Of a DNA stretch of 64,000 nucleotides, positions 25,933 to 40,341 are shown piece after piece. A program made the translations under genes and the position numbers. The DNA comes from Dolomedes plantarius (Eukaryota; Arthropoda; Arachnida; Araneae; Dolomedidae): NCBI GenBank assembly GCA_907164885.2, contig OU015490.1:210393443-210457442 (forward strand). The letters are read 5' to 3'. Position 1 is the first letter of the stretch; the number at the start of each line of letters is the position of its first letter. The notes under the pieces are model-generated. The model had not been told where the DNA came from. It was given only the letters and a program-made list of their open reading frames with translations, and made no database searches.

Positions 25933-26573
25933 ACGTTCTTTCAGTTAAACTTAACAGTTTAAATCCAAAAATAAAACTTGCAACACAAAATAACAATTAT
26001 TTCCGTAAAAATGAAAGAAACAGGAGATATGTTGTAAAATAAAACGAGAATAATTCATTTTTTTTTCATTCTTCTTATTACATAAAGATTCAAATGATAA
26101 ACAATTTGATTTCACCAGTTCCAGTACGGATGTTCAGATGCCTCTTTTATTGAATATTTGGACACGTACGAAATTTGAGCGAGTTTCCCCCAATTCTATT
26201 AGCGTCCCGTTAATAGAACTTCCTTTATCCGATAGGTTTCAGTTCGGACGTGGCCTGGGTCACATTCTTTCATAAAAAGACTTTTTCTCGCATTGCTCAA
26301 TTCTTCTTAGATCTTGAAAATTCTCCACCAGTGTGGAAATAAAAGACTCAAATAGAAAAGGACGAAAATAGACCGTGTTTTCCTTTCTTAAACCTCTTTA
26401 GAGTTGTCATGAAGGAAACATATTTCTCTTTTACTATTTTCCTCAATAAATATTTCTTTAGCTTAATACTCTAATAAATATATTTTTATGGCTTTCCCTT
26501 GTAATTTAAATGTATGTATATATGTATGCATGTATGTATGTATATAAGTAAATATGTAATATTAATATATATA

Positions 26574-28533
<1,960 letters not shown>

Positions 28534-28913
28534 TCCCCCCCTCAAAGAAAAAGAAATTCCCCATGCCAAACAAAAAGAAAAAAAAGTAATTTACCTATTC
28601 TGACAATTTAAAAACTGAACCTATCCACCAACTCTTCTCTGTACAAAACTAACATTCAGAACTCTGAATGCTCAAACACACTACAACATAAACATATAAG
28701 ACGTCTTGAAGAAAAACATGTGGTGACAACCATGGTTGTTTTGTTTTTTCGCTTATACAGTCTTTTGCAGAGAAATTATTGTCCTTTCACTGCTGAGCCA
28801 AATAAAAATGAATACAAATGCACTATCATAATACTGAAAAAAAAATTGCAATACAACAATACGTAGAAAGTACAACCCTATAATAATATAGAAACATACA
28901 TACTTTATTTACA

Positions 28914-30025
28914 TTATTCATGACTCAGTTTTAATTTTTCTGGTGCATGGTATTTTCGTACCTTCGAAACATGCACAACTTCTGAAGGTTCTTGAGAGTG
29001 GGTATTTTTCTTATTAATTTCATAATTAACGTCAGAAATTTTGTTAAGGATTTTATAAGGACCACTGAAAACTGGAGACAGTTTCCTAGTATTAGGGTAT
29101 TTAAATTCTTCATAAATGACTGACTAATTAGGTGTAAAAAGTATATCCACAAATCTAGCATCGTATTGTATTTTATTCCGTTCATGGTAATGTTTTGTTG
29201 TCTGAACTGCTATTTTTCTCGCCTCTTCAACAGGAGGATAAATACTTTCCTTTAACGGATTTGTATATGGAATTGTGCCATACATTAAATAGGATGGTGG
29301 AAATTTAGTAACGGAATGGGGGGTCAAGTTGTATTCGTGAGTTACTTCCTTTAGTAATTTAGGCCATGGAACTTTTGTAGATGATTCATTAATTTTACAT
29401 TTTAAACCGGTGATTATTGTTTGGCCTAAACTCTCCACTTTACAATTAGTTTCTGGTCTGTGTGCTGTAGTCAATAGTTGTTTAACGTTATAATGCTTAA
29501 GAAATTTTTTAAAATGAGAAGATGTGAAAGCTGGATTTCTATCACTTAAGATACCCTTTGGCAATTGAATTTGAAAAATTTGGTTTAGGAAGTTAGTGTA
29601 AGTTTCTGTTGTAATTGATTTTGAAGCAAAAGCCCATATAAATCGAGTGTGATGGTCAATAATTAACGTCAGGTATTTTTTACTTGGATTGTAATGGTTA
29701 AGGCCACCCACACTATCAATTGCAATCAAGTCAAATGACTTGTCAACCGGAGGCATTGATTGCAAAAGTCCAAATCTTTTTTGTCGAGGTTTTTTATTTA
29801 CTTGACATGTATGACAGTGTTTAATAAAATTACTAATATCAGAAGTTATATTTTGCCAATAATAAACAGGGGTGAGCAAATTAATTGCTTTTTGAATACC
29901 AGGATGGCCAAATTTTTCATGAGCAATTTTGAGTAATTTCAGTCTTAAAGAAAAAGGTACTACAATCTTTGTAAACCCTTTTTTACGAAGGCATAAAACA
30001 TTGTTAATTTCGACAAACTTTCCAG
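28914..30025 (-). pseudogene. Gypsy integrase
   Basis: The N-terminal zinc-binding domain is visible (AHEKFGHPGIQKAINLL, then HCHTCQVNKK at about 29800). It is followed by the catalytic core: FDLIAIDSVGG with the first Asp, GILSDRNPAF with the second, and TTAHRPETNCKVESLGQ with the Glu. A GPY/F-type C-terminal module (SPVFSGPYKIL) lies near 29050. The protein would insert the cDNA into the chromosome. The frame is shifted relative to RNase H by an A-run near 30035, and a TAG at 29124 interrupts the C-terminus. No chromodomain is seen. Confidence 0.9.
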
Positions 30026-31636
30026 TTACATTGTCATTTTTTGAGCCTCGGTAATTTCACTCAACTGCAAGAGATGTGATACCTGAGTTTCAACATTGCT
30101 TACAATAACATCATTTTGTACATTGTTATCTGGTACAGCACGAGAGAGCATATCTGCTTCGATGTTTGTGGTGCCCTTTGTATATTTAATATCATATTCA
30201 TACATACTTAACTGCAAAGACCAGCGGAACAATCTTCCTTTTAAGTTTTTAACATTTTTGAGCCAAACTAAAGCCGCATGGTCCGTATGTATGGTAAATT
30301 TTTGTCTGAAAAGATAATGATGAAACTTATTTAAAGAATCCACTATAGCGAGACATTACAGCTCAGTAATACAATAATTTTTTTCATAATCTTTTAATGA
30401 GCGGGAGTGAAACGCGACAGGGTATAGGACACCAGAAGCATCTGTTTGTTTTAAAACCGCTCCTACACCAGTATGACTGGCATCAACATAAATATGACAT
30501 TCAGCTTTTGGATTAAAAATTTTCAACACAGGTTTACAAATTAAAGTTCTTTTTAACATTTCAAACGCTTCTTGGCATTTCTCAGTCCATTGCCAAGGTG
30601 TATTTTTTTTTAACAAGTTATTTAGTGGCTGTCTAATAGTGGCATATTTGTCAATAAATTTATGATACACATTAATTGAACCGAGAAATCTTTTTAAAGA
30701 TTTTACATTATTGGGTGGTTTTAGGTTTTTAATAACCTCAATGTTGGTGTTATCCGGAGTGACAATCCCATTGATAATTTCATATCCTAAAAATTGAATT
30801 TGTTTTTGTAAAAAGGAACATTTAGAAAATTTTAGTTTTAAGTTTTCCTGTCTGCAGATATCAAAAATTTGTTGAATGTGTTCAATATGATTAGAATAGC
30901 TATCTGAAAAAATTAAAATATCATCAAAATAATTTGCAGCAAATGTAATTTTATATTTAGTTAAAATTCTACGAATTGTTCTCTGAAAAATGCTGGGTGC
31001 ATTGCGCCAACCAAAAGGTAAACGTAGCCATTCATATAATCCATTATGGGTTGCAAAAGCGAGTTTTTCTGTGTCATCTGGGTGAATAGGGATATGCCAG
31101 TAACCTGAGGCCATGTCCAATTTTGAAAAATATGTACTTTGAGCTAGTTTATCAATCAATGTCTTGACCAGAGGTAATGGTTCGGCATCCGACTTCGTCA
31201 CCTGATTTAATTTCCTGAAATCAATACATAACCTATTCTTTTTGTTTTCATCTTTTTTATAAACAAGTGTTACTGGTGCCGAAAATGGAGACGAACTTTC
31301 TTTTATGATATTGGCTTTTAATAACTCTTTAATTTGAGTATCAATTTCTTCTTGTTGTTTTGGCGAAGTTTTATATGCGCGTATCGAAACTGGCAAATCG
31401 GGAGTCAATATCACTCTTTGGGGTTCTATTCTTACTGATCCCACGTCATATTTATTTTTCGCAAATATGTCTTCATATTCCTCTAAAAGTTCTTTTATTC
31501 CGGAACTTCCTACATTTTCACTCATTTTCGTTTTTTCCTCGACTGTACTCTGATAATGTGTGCACCCATTACCAGAATCCATCTCGGAAACATTCGAAAA
31601 TGTTAAAACGTTTTTATTTTTAGACTTTGTCTTTAC
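30026..31636 (-). pseudogene. Gypsy reverse transcriptase and RNase H
   Basis: The frame from about 31582 holds the RT palm and fingers: ELLKANIIKESSSPFSAPV, NRLCIDFRKLNQVT, YFSKLDMASGYWHIPIHP, LPFGWRNAPSIFQ, and the active-site box YFDDILIFS, where Phe follows Tyr in place of the usual Leu or Val. Connection and RNase H follow (CHIYVDASHTGVGAVLKQ, then FTIHTDHAALVWL). A TAA at 31637-31639 separates it from protease in the same frame. Another TAA at 30356-30358 splits RNase H just after CITEL, at a position where a Glu codon is usual. It would copy the RNA to DNA in the capsid. Confidence 0.93.
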
Positions 31637-32128
31637 TTACTTTTTCTCTTTAACGTTATTAACATTTAGCTCAACATGATTTTCGGGCATGATATGCAAG
31701 GACAAATCGCTGCATTCAGAACTAGAGAAAGTGATCAGTTTTCTCCCATCCTGCTCAACAATTTGGTTCGCACAATTAATTACCAAACGAAAATCAACAC
31801 AACTCTTTAAACCCAAGAGGGCATATGGTAAATCGGTGTCAAGTATGAAAAACTCTGCCGATTTAACAATATTACCAATTTTAAGGTAGAGATTGCATGT
31901 TTTGTTAAGCTGTATTAGCCCTTTTGTTTGTTTCACGTTTATCACTTTATTTTCTCTAATGGGAACATTTAATTTTTCAACAATTTTACTTGGAATTATA
32001 TTCAACGTACATCCAGTATCAATATTTAACCATATCTTATTATTTGAACTCGAGTTGTTTTCATTATTTGTTTTTCTTTTATTATGTACGTACGTTTTGC
32101 TTTTTGTGTATCCGGATACTATTAATTG
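31637..32128 (-). pseudogene. Gypsy aspartic protease
   Basis: This lies in the same frame as gag, directly after its TGA. The active-site loop is IWLNIDTGCTLNIIP (Asp-Thr-Gly at about 32020), and the distal hydrophobic-Gly motif is YALLGLKSC at about 31820. The size of about 160 codons is normal for a retroelement protease, which would cleave the Gag-Pol polyprotein. The frame ends at TAA (31637-31639). It has no start codon of its own near the boundary, which suggests expression as an extension of gag. Confidence 0.9.
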
Positions 32129-33610
32129 TCACTTTTCAGGTTGTGGCTTAGGCGCTGCAAATTCAGACGTAGATGGTCTATTGATGCAAGAGAATCCCCA
32201 ATGATAAGAATTCATGATCCCTATGCTTGCGCAAAACTTACATAGGTTGGGGGGCAACTCTTGCACCGCATGCGTCGTTTGAGCCTTTGCTGGTTTTGAA
32301 TTATTATACATTCGTGGAGTAATTTTCTTGTTCTTACTAAATTGGAAAGATTTGTGTCCTAGCTGTTGACAAATAAAACAACGGATTTCCGGTTTAAGTT
32401 TTTCTGTCTTTCCATTCGTATAGGGTACCCGATGGAACGGTACTTTTACTTTGTCCATGTCTTTGCGAATTTGTTCGTAAATTTTCAATTTATTTTTAAA
32501 CTCAACTAAATTCTCACATCCATATAAAATGGCTTTGTTCTGTGTAGTGTCATTAATCCCGTTAATGACGTAAGTGATTAAAGCACCTTCGTCTATATTA
32601 CTTTGATTAGCAATTTGTTTCATGGTTAAAAAATATTCTTGCATTGACTCATTATATTTTATTTTACGCTTTTGTAGGATGTCATGTATTTCCGCCGAAT
32701 TATATGTTACTTTAAACTCTTCAATTAATAATTTCTTTAGTTTGTCAAAAGAATTGACTGAAGTTTCACTACGAATGAACAGAAGTGCGTTTCCTCTAAG
32801 ACAACGTTTTGCGAATAAAAATTTATGAAACTCAGATAAGGAGAATAATGCAGCATGCTTTTCAAAAGTTTCAAGCCATTGTACTATATTTTCATGTTTT
32901 TCTCCCTTAAAGAGAGGAATCACTGCCTCAATGTCAGAGAAGTTTACCATAATTTTTGTTTCTCCCATGTTTGACAATTTTGAATTTTTATCGACATTTT
33001 CGATTTTAGAATAACTGTTTTCCTCGTCATTACTGCTTTTGATTTCATGTTCTCTACTTGTATTATTTTTCATTTTGACTCCAAACGTTTCGGTTTGAGT
33101 ATCATTTTCGTTATTACTTATAAGGTTTTCGGTTTGAGTAGTATTTGCGGTAATATCTGTAAGTTGTACCCCACCTGTTTCGGTTTGAGTACTATTTTCA
33201 TTATTGATTTTATTTGTGGATCCGGACTGAAATTCAGCCTGTTCTGTTTCGAGACTAATTTCGTCTTCCGAAATGTCCTCTGCAATTATCGAATTTTTAA
33301 GAAATTTGAAATTAGATAAGCACGAAATAATATGTTTAGTAATTTCCTCTTTTTCACATTCTCCCGAAATATTTAAAATATCGCAAATCTTAATGAATTC
33401 CGCTAACATAAACTGTTCTGAAATTTCATTCACTTTAGCTAAAAACTCTTTATCTCCAACTTCATATTTAAAGCCACAAAAATTTAAAACTCTATTACGA
33501 TCTAATCTCGTGTTTCCATTTTGAAAAATGAGTTTATCTAATAACTTGACCGTTGAAGCTTTTTGCTTCTTCAAAGCTTTACAAATTACGTCAATATCCT
33601 TAAGTAACAT
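32129..33610 (-). CDS. Gypsy Gag polyprotein
   Basis: The frame is open from 33631. I prefer the methionine at 33610 (MLLKDIDVICKALKKQ). The first third is acidic, with repeats of the type TQTET.GV. The capsid-like retrotransposon gag domain spans roughly residues 225-390 (IPLFKGEKHENIVQWLETFE to LKIYEQIRKDMDKV). One zinc knuckle, IRCFICQQLGHKSFQFSK, has the CCHC spacing, but its last Cys is Phe. A second Cys-His cluster follows (LCKFCASIG...HWGFSC). The frame ends in TGA followed by CAATTA, after which protease continues in frame. Gag would form the particle that packages the RNA. Confidence 0.9.
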   Translation of the reverse strand: MLLKDIDVICKALKKQKASTVKLLDKLIFQNGNTRLDRNRVLNFCGFKYEVGDKEFLAKVNEISEQFMLAEFIKICDILNISGECEKEEITKHIISCLSNFKFLKNSIIAEDISEDEISLETEQAEFQSGSTNKINNENSTQTETGGVQLTDITANTTQTENLISNNENDTQTETFGVKMKNNTSREHEIKSSNDEENSYSKIENVDKNSKLSNMGETKIMVNFSDIEAVIPLFKGEKHENIVQWLETFEKHAALFSLSEFHKFLFAKRCLRGNALLFIRSETSVNSFDKLKKLLIEEFKVTYNSAEIHDILQKRKIKYNESMQEYFLTMKQIANQSNIDEGALITYVINGINDTTQNKAILYGCENLVEFKNKLKIYEQIRKDMDKVKVPFHRVPYTNGKTEKLKPEIRCFICQQLGHKSFQFSKNKKITPRMYNNSKPAKAQTTHAVQELPPNLCKFCASIGIMNSYHWGFSCINRPSTSEFAAPKPQPEK

Positions 33611-34301
33611 GGTTATAATATTAATATACAAATTCCAAAATATTTACACAGAAAGCAGATTCAGTTATAAACCATTATAAAACTACAGCATATTGAGATA
33701 TAAACCATTTGTTAAAATTATTCATTATTCAATTAAAAAAAAAATTCCTATCCACATTTATTTATGACTTAATAAAGAAAGAAAAATTACTCACGTAATG
33801 ATTCACCACTTCCTTGAACGAAAAAAAAATAATAAAAAAAAATTATTCCTTATGTATAGTTTATGTTTCAGGATTCACTGGAATATTTCATATTTCACGA
33901 AGCGAAAAAAAATCGGCTTAGATTGTCCACTTTCGTGTATTTTAATCCTGGAAGCATTGGACTCGCACTGTTCTTTGATTAATCCACAGGTAGCACTCAA
34001 ATAGGAAAGTCTCCAGGCTTTGGGATCCAGTTCGATCGTTCTTGTAAACCGCATTACTTGATGTCGCAGTGGCCGTAGAAATACAGTATCGGAACTAACA
34101 GTTCCTAAAGCGCTGTTTATATTGTCTTTCATCTAGTCCAATATCCGTCTAAGTATAGGAGGGAAGTTGGCTGGTAGAAAATATACATTCCTCCAAGAAC
34201 CGCGGAGGAGTCTTCAATAACTTTCAGCCCTCGCCAGGGCTGCGTCCCACAAAATTTAATCTTTTTGGGGTCGGTCTAGCCCCTTTACAGTCCTGACGGC
34301 T
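33611..34301 (-). other. 5' untranslated leader of the Gypsy element
   Basis: About 690 bases between the 5' LTR and gag. A TGGCGAGGGCTGAAAG segment (minus strand, 34221-34236) was considered as primer site, but it lacks a T-arm-like continuation and is 66 bases from the LTR. Confidence 0.6.
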
Positions 34302-34877
<576 letters not shown>

Positions 34878-35349
34878 CATAAACTCCAATATATAAAATT
34901 CAAATTCTAAATTGCCTTGGGCGTTGTCGCGATTGAGCTATTTTCGCTTCTGATTCCAAGACCAAAGCATGGGCAGCGTCCCCTCAAAAAATATAATTTC
35001 TGGCGCATCTTTACGTAATAATAATACGCCACCTCTGATATCAGAGTCATAGTTTTAGCCAATGGCTACAGACTTGTGATCACATGGCAAGACGCTCATA
35101 AAGTTTATATAAGTTCCAGCATACCTCGAAGAGCGGATTTTGGCGTGGCACTGTTACCTTTTAAACCGCTGTCATCGATGATAAAGAATGGAGAATAAAA
35201 TTTATATGCAGACGTGAAAAGAGAATTGTATTCTTGCATACGACTACGTTTATTCCCGGTGTGATATGCCGGCTCCGGTCATCATTCCCGCCGGGCCGGT
35301 ATATTACACACACATATATATATATATATGACAAAGTTGAAAGTGAAAA

Positions 35350-35640
35350 ACCAGTATCCCACACATCCACATAGAGCTAATGGTCATCTATTAGAGCTCG
35401 AAATTCATCCATGGCATCCAGGACGTACTATAGAACTCTATAAGATGAAAAAATAGATGTCTAATAGTCGTACTTCATTTCGACGTCTATTAGAGATCTA
35501 AGACGTATTATATACATCTATAAGTCCTCTAAGTTTCGATCTCTAATAGATGAAGTCTCCATGGTCGACGTCTATAAAATATACACTGATATAGACATCT
35601 TATGGAGCTCTTTTAGACCAGCTCCGTCGAAAAGCGCCAT
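35350..35640 (+). repeat. Left subterminal repeat block of a 9.2-kb unit
   Basis: It begins TATCCCACACATCCAC and then carries at least five degenerate copies of a GACGTCTTATAGAG-like motif (for example GGACGTACTATAGAACTC, CGACGTCTATTAGAG, TAGACATCTTATGGAGCTC). The same motif set in inverted orientation occurs at 44285-44550, which ends GTGTGTTGTGTGGGATA. No target duplication could be fixed. Confidence 0.6.
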
Positions 35641-36286
35641 GATGGACAAACTACACTGCTGCTGTGTTATTTGCTTCCGAGTGCACCTGAATGCTTCATT
35701 TGGATCTACAATCACATCGGAATATTGCGGATATCGTTGCTCAACAAGTTTATATCGACTTCCTTAATGTGTTTTAAGGTAAGTGTTAATTCTTAAATAA
35801 TTTATGCTTAAGGTATAAGGACACCTTTGAAAAGTCAATTTCTGCCAAAATATCGATTTTTTATTTTCGCTATTTTCTGAATGATCTTTTACTTTCAATA
35901 TCTGTTTGAATTTTGTTTCTAGCTAGTCTAGAACCCAAGTTTTAGATATTTTAATATTGCTTGGCTGTGAAATTTTACAACTGAAAGTACGTTTCTGCAA
36001 ACCGGAAGTAAGCAAAAATGTTTGTTTACATTGCTGTTTTTCATGATTTTTTTAGGAAAACTTATTATATACGCACATAAAAACACAAAAATAGTTTTTT
36101 AAGCATCTTAATAATATTAAGAATTACATCTGGCAACGTTATTTACCGAATTTTGTTTTAGAAATTGGCATTAAACTGTGCATTCCAAATTACCGTTTAC
36201 GCACGAGTTTGCTCTTTGATCTAATCATTTGAAAGTCACTAAATCCATTTATTTTTCTCGATATTTTTAGTTTTTTTTCAACGAAA

Positions 36287-38990
36287 ATGCCAAAAGGTAC
36301 TTCTAGAAAACGCAAACGTAAGTTTTATGGTAATAAATTTACAAATAAATAATAGTTCTGTTGAAAGTGAAATGCTTAATGCTGCATCTGTTGGTGATAA
36401 AAGTTTTTCTGCCAGTTTTTCAAAGCTACAGACGGCTAGTTCTATATCAACAAATGAAAACTGTGGTTCAATGAGTGGTTTTAGAATTTTAGATATTGGA
36501 ATTCTTTTAAATATAATATCTGAACTCTGCTGTCCAAGCTGTTTTGCGGGACTTCTCTAGATTTGTGTGCACGGCTGCCATCTTGGATTTTTTTTTGAGC
36601 CAACTTGGCAATTTTACCGTGTTTTGAGGAGTGGAAAAATTCTCGCCAATGTGTTTTAAGCGGTGTTTTCAAAACGCTGGACTTTGCTTTAAAACACCGC
36701 TAATTTTTTTAGCTTTTTTAATAAAAACCACCTATTTAAATTATGAAACTTGGAAATTTTTTGAAAAAATCAGTCTCAAATATTGGGAATTTTGGGTTTT
36801 TCTTTTAGCTTTTTTAATAAAAATCACCTTTTTAAATTATAAAACTTAAAAATATTTTTGAAAAATCATTCAATAGTGGACTGAGATTTTTTTTTTTTGC
36901 ATTTTTAATTAAAAACTACCTTTTCAAATTATGATCCATATGAAAAATTTGGTCAAATGAATTTTACTTACAGATAAAATTTCAATGCCATGTATTCAGT
37001 TTGCCCTATTTCTTTACTAATAGCAATGAATCACCAAAATATTATGCCAATATATTGTTAATTAGAAAAATAAATACAGCATTTTCGTACCACCTAAATA
37101 ACTTGCAATATAAAAATTATCTAAAATTCAGCTTTGAATAATACAAAATAATTATGAACCCATAAATTTATGGTGAGTAACCAGAGCATCTTTTTTTTTG
37201 TTAGGGCATTGTGGTAATGAAATTTTACTTCAGATTTGACCTTAACCAAATATTTGGTGCATACAATAAAATCGGGACAAGGATTACTTGACCATTTATT
37301 CTCCTGTGTTGGAAAAAAAAACCCTTTTCCTAAACCAATAACTTAACCTTAACTAACTTCTTAACTTAGGTTCCTGGGGAGAGAGAAGTTGAACTTCAGT
37401 TATTTAAATTTATTTGTAATCCACTACAACTTGGAAATATAAAATATTTTAAAATATATTGTATTTAAAATGTATACTGTAATTTACATTTTACGAAAAA
37501 ATGATGGCAGATAATTTTTACTTCAAATAAATGTAATGGTGTATCATTATAGTATACGAATTGACAATGGATAAACAAAATTAAAAGCAACTTAAATTTA
37601 ATAAGTTAACGAAAAACTGATGATGGATTCAAAAATTTTCAACAGAAAGACTCTTAGTTTTAAAAATAATTTACTCTTTTGAGTATAGTCAATTTGACTC
37701 AGATTTCCAGGTCAAGGCCGAGATCTGACCTAAAATTATTATACTGTAATCAAAAGATCACATCAGAAATGACTGTTTGATCTTAAAATTAGAGAATTTG
37801 ACATTGGGTTATTTTTACCAGAACGCAATAATTATCGCCATGCGAAATGCGCCAAACCCTGGCGGAAAAATCCAAGATGGTGGCCGTGCACACAAATCTA
37901 GAGTATCCCCTGTTTTGCAGATAAACAAAAATTATGTGAGGAATCAAGATATGGGCTGTGCTCACATTTTTATATTCATTGTAAAAACTGTGACTTTCAT
38001 AAATGTTTTGCATCTTCAAAAAAAAATGTAAATTCTTCTGAAATAAATACCAGACTATGGCATGCACCAGATTGGTAAAGGTTTTGCTGCAGCATATAAA
38101 TTATGTTCATTGTTGAATTTACATGCACTGACTAAAACAGCTTTCAAAGCTTTGGAAGGGAAACTTTCAAAAGTTGTTGCAGATGTTGCAGAACATATGA
38201 TGAAAAAAGGCTGCAAATGATCTTGAGCAGAAACAAAATCATGAATCTGGAATGCTGGAATGTGGGGTTTCTGTGGATGGCACAGGGGAACGCAGAGGCT
38301 ACACGTCTCTGAATGGGTGTGTTGCTGCTACTTCCATTGATACCAGTAAAGTTCTGGACATAGAAATTTTATCTTCCTACTGTCCGACATATAAAAAATT
38401 GGAAAGACTACCTAAAAATTTAGAGTTTGAAACATTAAAAGCTGACCATATATGTCAATATAATTTTCAAGGCTCTGCTTCAAAGATGGAAATTGTGGGT
38501 GCATCACGAATATTTGGTCGCTCAAAGGAAAAATGCAAATTGCAATACACGGGATATTATAGAGACGGTGACTCAAAGGGTTTTTTAATGTGAAAGATAT
38601 GTATGGAGACAATAGCATAACTAAAATGGAATGTATTGGACATGCCCAAAAAAGAGTTGGCTCATGTCTAAGAAAATTAAAAACGAAAACTAAAGGATTT
38701 TCAGGAAAAGGAAAAGTGAGCGATATATTCATTGATCGCCTACAGAATTACTATGGTACAAAGTACTGTAGGAAATTTAAAGGGAATGCAACAAAATGTC
38801 TTAGCTGCACTTTTTCACTGTGCTTCAAGCACGAATAATATAATTTGAAAGGCTATAAAAATTTGGATAGTCTTAGAATTCATAACTCAATACTTCAGAG
38901 TCAAATGAAATCAAAGACACGCAGGAAATTCCTGAGACCAGCTAGAAAGACAAAAAACTACTGTTTTGGAAAGTAAAGAAGGGGAATTTT
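36287..38990 (+). pseudogene. Mutator-like transposase gene, split by insertion
   Basis: The start at 36287 gives MPKGTSRKRKRKFYGNKFTN, followed by a frameshift and the frame ending ISELCCPSC at 36545. After the inserted element (36548-37909) the gene resumes with a Cys-rich segment (LCSHFYIHCKNC), then INTRLW, IGKGFAAAYKLCSLLN and, after another frameshift, ECGVSVDGTGERRGYTSLNG (38260), ADHICQYNFQGSASKMEI, YTGYYRDGDSKGF and KMECIGHAQKRVGSCLRKLK. I recognise this as the Mutator-like transposase family common in arthropods and cnidarians. The first two Asp-containing motifs (SVDGTGERRG, YRDGDSKGF) are retained. The C-terminus is deleted between NVLAALFHCASS and a tail near 38870-38990. Not functional. 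Confidence 0.8.
36548..37909. mobile_element. MULE-type non-autonomous insertion with 9-bp TSD
   Basis: The terminal inverted repeats read GGGACTTCTCTAGATTTGTG on the left and GGGATACTCTAGATTTGTG from the right. They continue TGCACGGC..CCATCTTGGATTTTT. The flanks are a perfect 9-base duplication CTGTTTTGC (36539-36547 and 37910-37918). A 9-bp duplication is characteristic of Mutator-like elements. The 1362-base interior has no transposase. It includes about three tandem units of near 95 bases (36705-36960) built on AGCTTTTTTAATAAAAA and TTTAAATTAT. Confidence 0.9.
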
Positions 38991-39223
38991 ACAAAACGGG
39001 AGTATTTAATATGTAATTTGTTGTTTATAATGCAAAAAAGTAAGGTAAAAGTTATTTTTGCAGTTTTCTCAAAATATAAATTCCTCTTATTTTACCATAC
39101 CCGAAACACTATGTAACAAAATATAATGTTAAATTAAGAAATTGTTAAGAAAAGCTGATAAATCTTTACCACAGCTAGTAAATAGAGTATTTGAATTGAG
39201 AAATAGAGTATTTGATCTGTGAA

Positions 39224-39358
39224 ATTGTATATCAGTAATATTTTCCTCCTATTAGAGTTCATAGAACAATTTAATGGTATAGAAGTAACATTAATTGTTC
39301 ATTTTAATAGACAAGTGTTTGAATGTTACAAAATATATTGTAATAAATATATTGTGTT
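39224..39358 (+). repeat. Direct repeat, copy A
   Basis: About 130 bases (GAGTTCATAGAA, ATGGTATAGAA, ACATTAATTGTT, AATAGACAAGT, ATATATTGT blocks) repeated in the same orientation at 42283-42412. This is a non-coding duplication inside the 9.2-kb unit. Confidence 0.8.
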
Positions 39359-39435
39359 GTTAGTGGCAGGTCCTTGTTGTATAATTTATATTTTAGTTTA
39401 CTTATTATCATTATATTTTCAATTATATTAATGCA

Positions 39436-40305
39436 TTATTCATGATTTGTTTGTTTTAATTTAGACTTTACAAACTGTTTTATCTCTGGAAGAAACTCTA
39501 AAAATCGTTCCAAGACTTTTCCCTTACTAAGCCACCTTATTTCACAATGTAACATTAAAGTATTAATTGAAGCGGAAGATTAATTTTTGTAAAATGATTT
39601 TTAATACCTTGGTATATATCGTACCCACGTGTATTCCCTTTTAATGGCAAAACTGACAGTATATCTTCCTTTTCTGAGCAATCTTTGAAAATCATCCTTA
39701 TAAAAATATTTATTTGTGCTACATTACAGATATCTGTTGATTCATCACCTGTAAACTTAGAAAAACACATTTTTGTAAATCATCTTTTAATTGTTCTCTG
39801 ATATTCACAGATATTGCTTCTATTCTACGAGTTACTGAATTTCTGAATAATTGAACTTCCTAGATAGCTAACATAATTTCATTCTTATTTTTAAATTCTT
39901 GAAATAATATCTCTGATGCAGCAAGCATTAATTCTTTAATTATGTTACCATCCTTAAAAGGTTTTTTGTGCATTGCAAGTATATGTGCAATCTTAAACGA
40001 TGCAATAGTAGCAGCTTTTGATTTATTCACGGGTCTGGTAAACAAAGATTATTGGGCAATTAATGCGGTTTTCATTTCTTTCAATTTACATTTTCTTAAA
40101 TTGCTGTTAGGAGGGTTTTCAGTATCATATTTTTTATGAACTTGTGAAATGTCGTTCTATGTTGCATTTTTCCCAACATTAACTGTTGAACCACAAATCA
40201 GACAAATACATTTGTTCTTAAAATGTATTAAAAAAATTTCTTTTCCCATTCTTCATGAAAATTATAGTTGTATACACGTTTTTTCTTTGATTTCTGTGCT
40301 GACAT
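39436..40305 (-). pseudogene. hAT-type transposase with BED-like finger, decayed
   Basis: The methionine at 40305 begins MSAQKSKKKRVYNYNFHEEW. It is followed by a BED-finger-like CICLICGS segment and HKKYDTENPPNSNLRKC (about 40125-40080). A frame at 40045-39860 gives SKAATIASFKIAHILAMHKK, and 39770-39555 gives SKFTGDESTDICNVAQINIF. The end reads LHCEIRWLSKGKVLERFLEF near 39500. These blocks match the domesticated/ZBED-type hAT transposase family. The middle of the catalytic region is missing between the last two, and stops and frameshifts are frequent. A nearly identical piece of the N-terminal part occurs in inverted orientation at 41980-42090. Confidence 0.75.
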
Positions 40306-40341
40306 GACTAGGGTAACTACAAAGTAATTGCTAATATATAA

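Noticed and set aside
34221..34236. Primer-binding-site candidate of the Gypsy element
   Set aside because: It is 66 bases from the LTR and lacks the T-arm complement expected of a tRNA 3' end.
35776..35830. TTAA plus GGTATAAGGACACC as a possible terminus of the Mutator-like transposon
   Set aside because: No matching inverted terminus was found downstream, so a boundary could not be supported.
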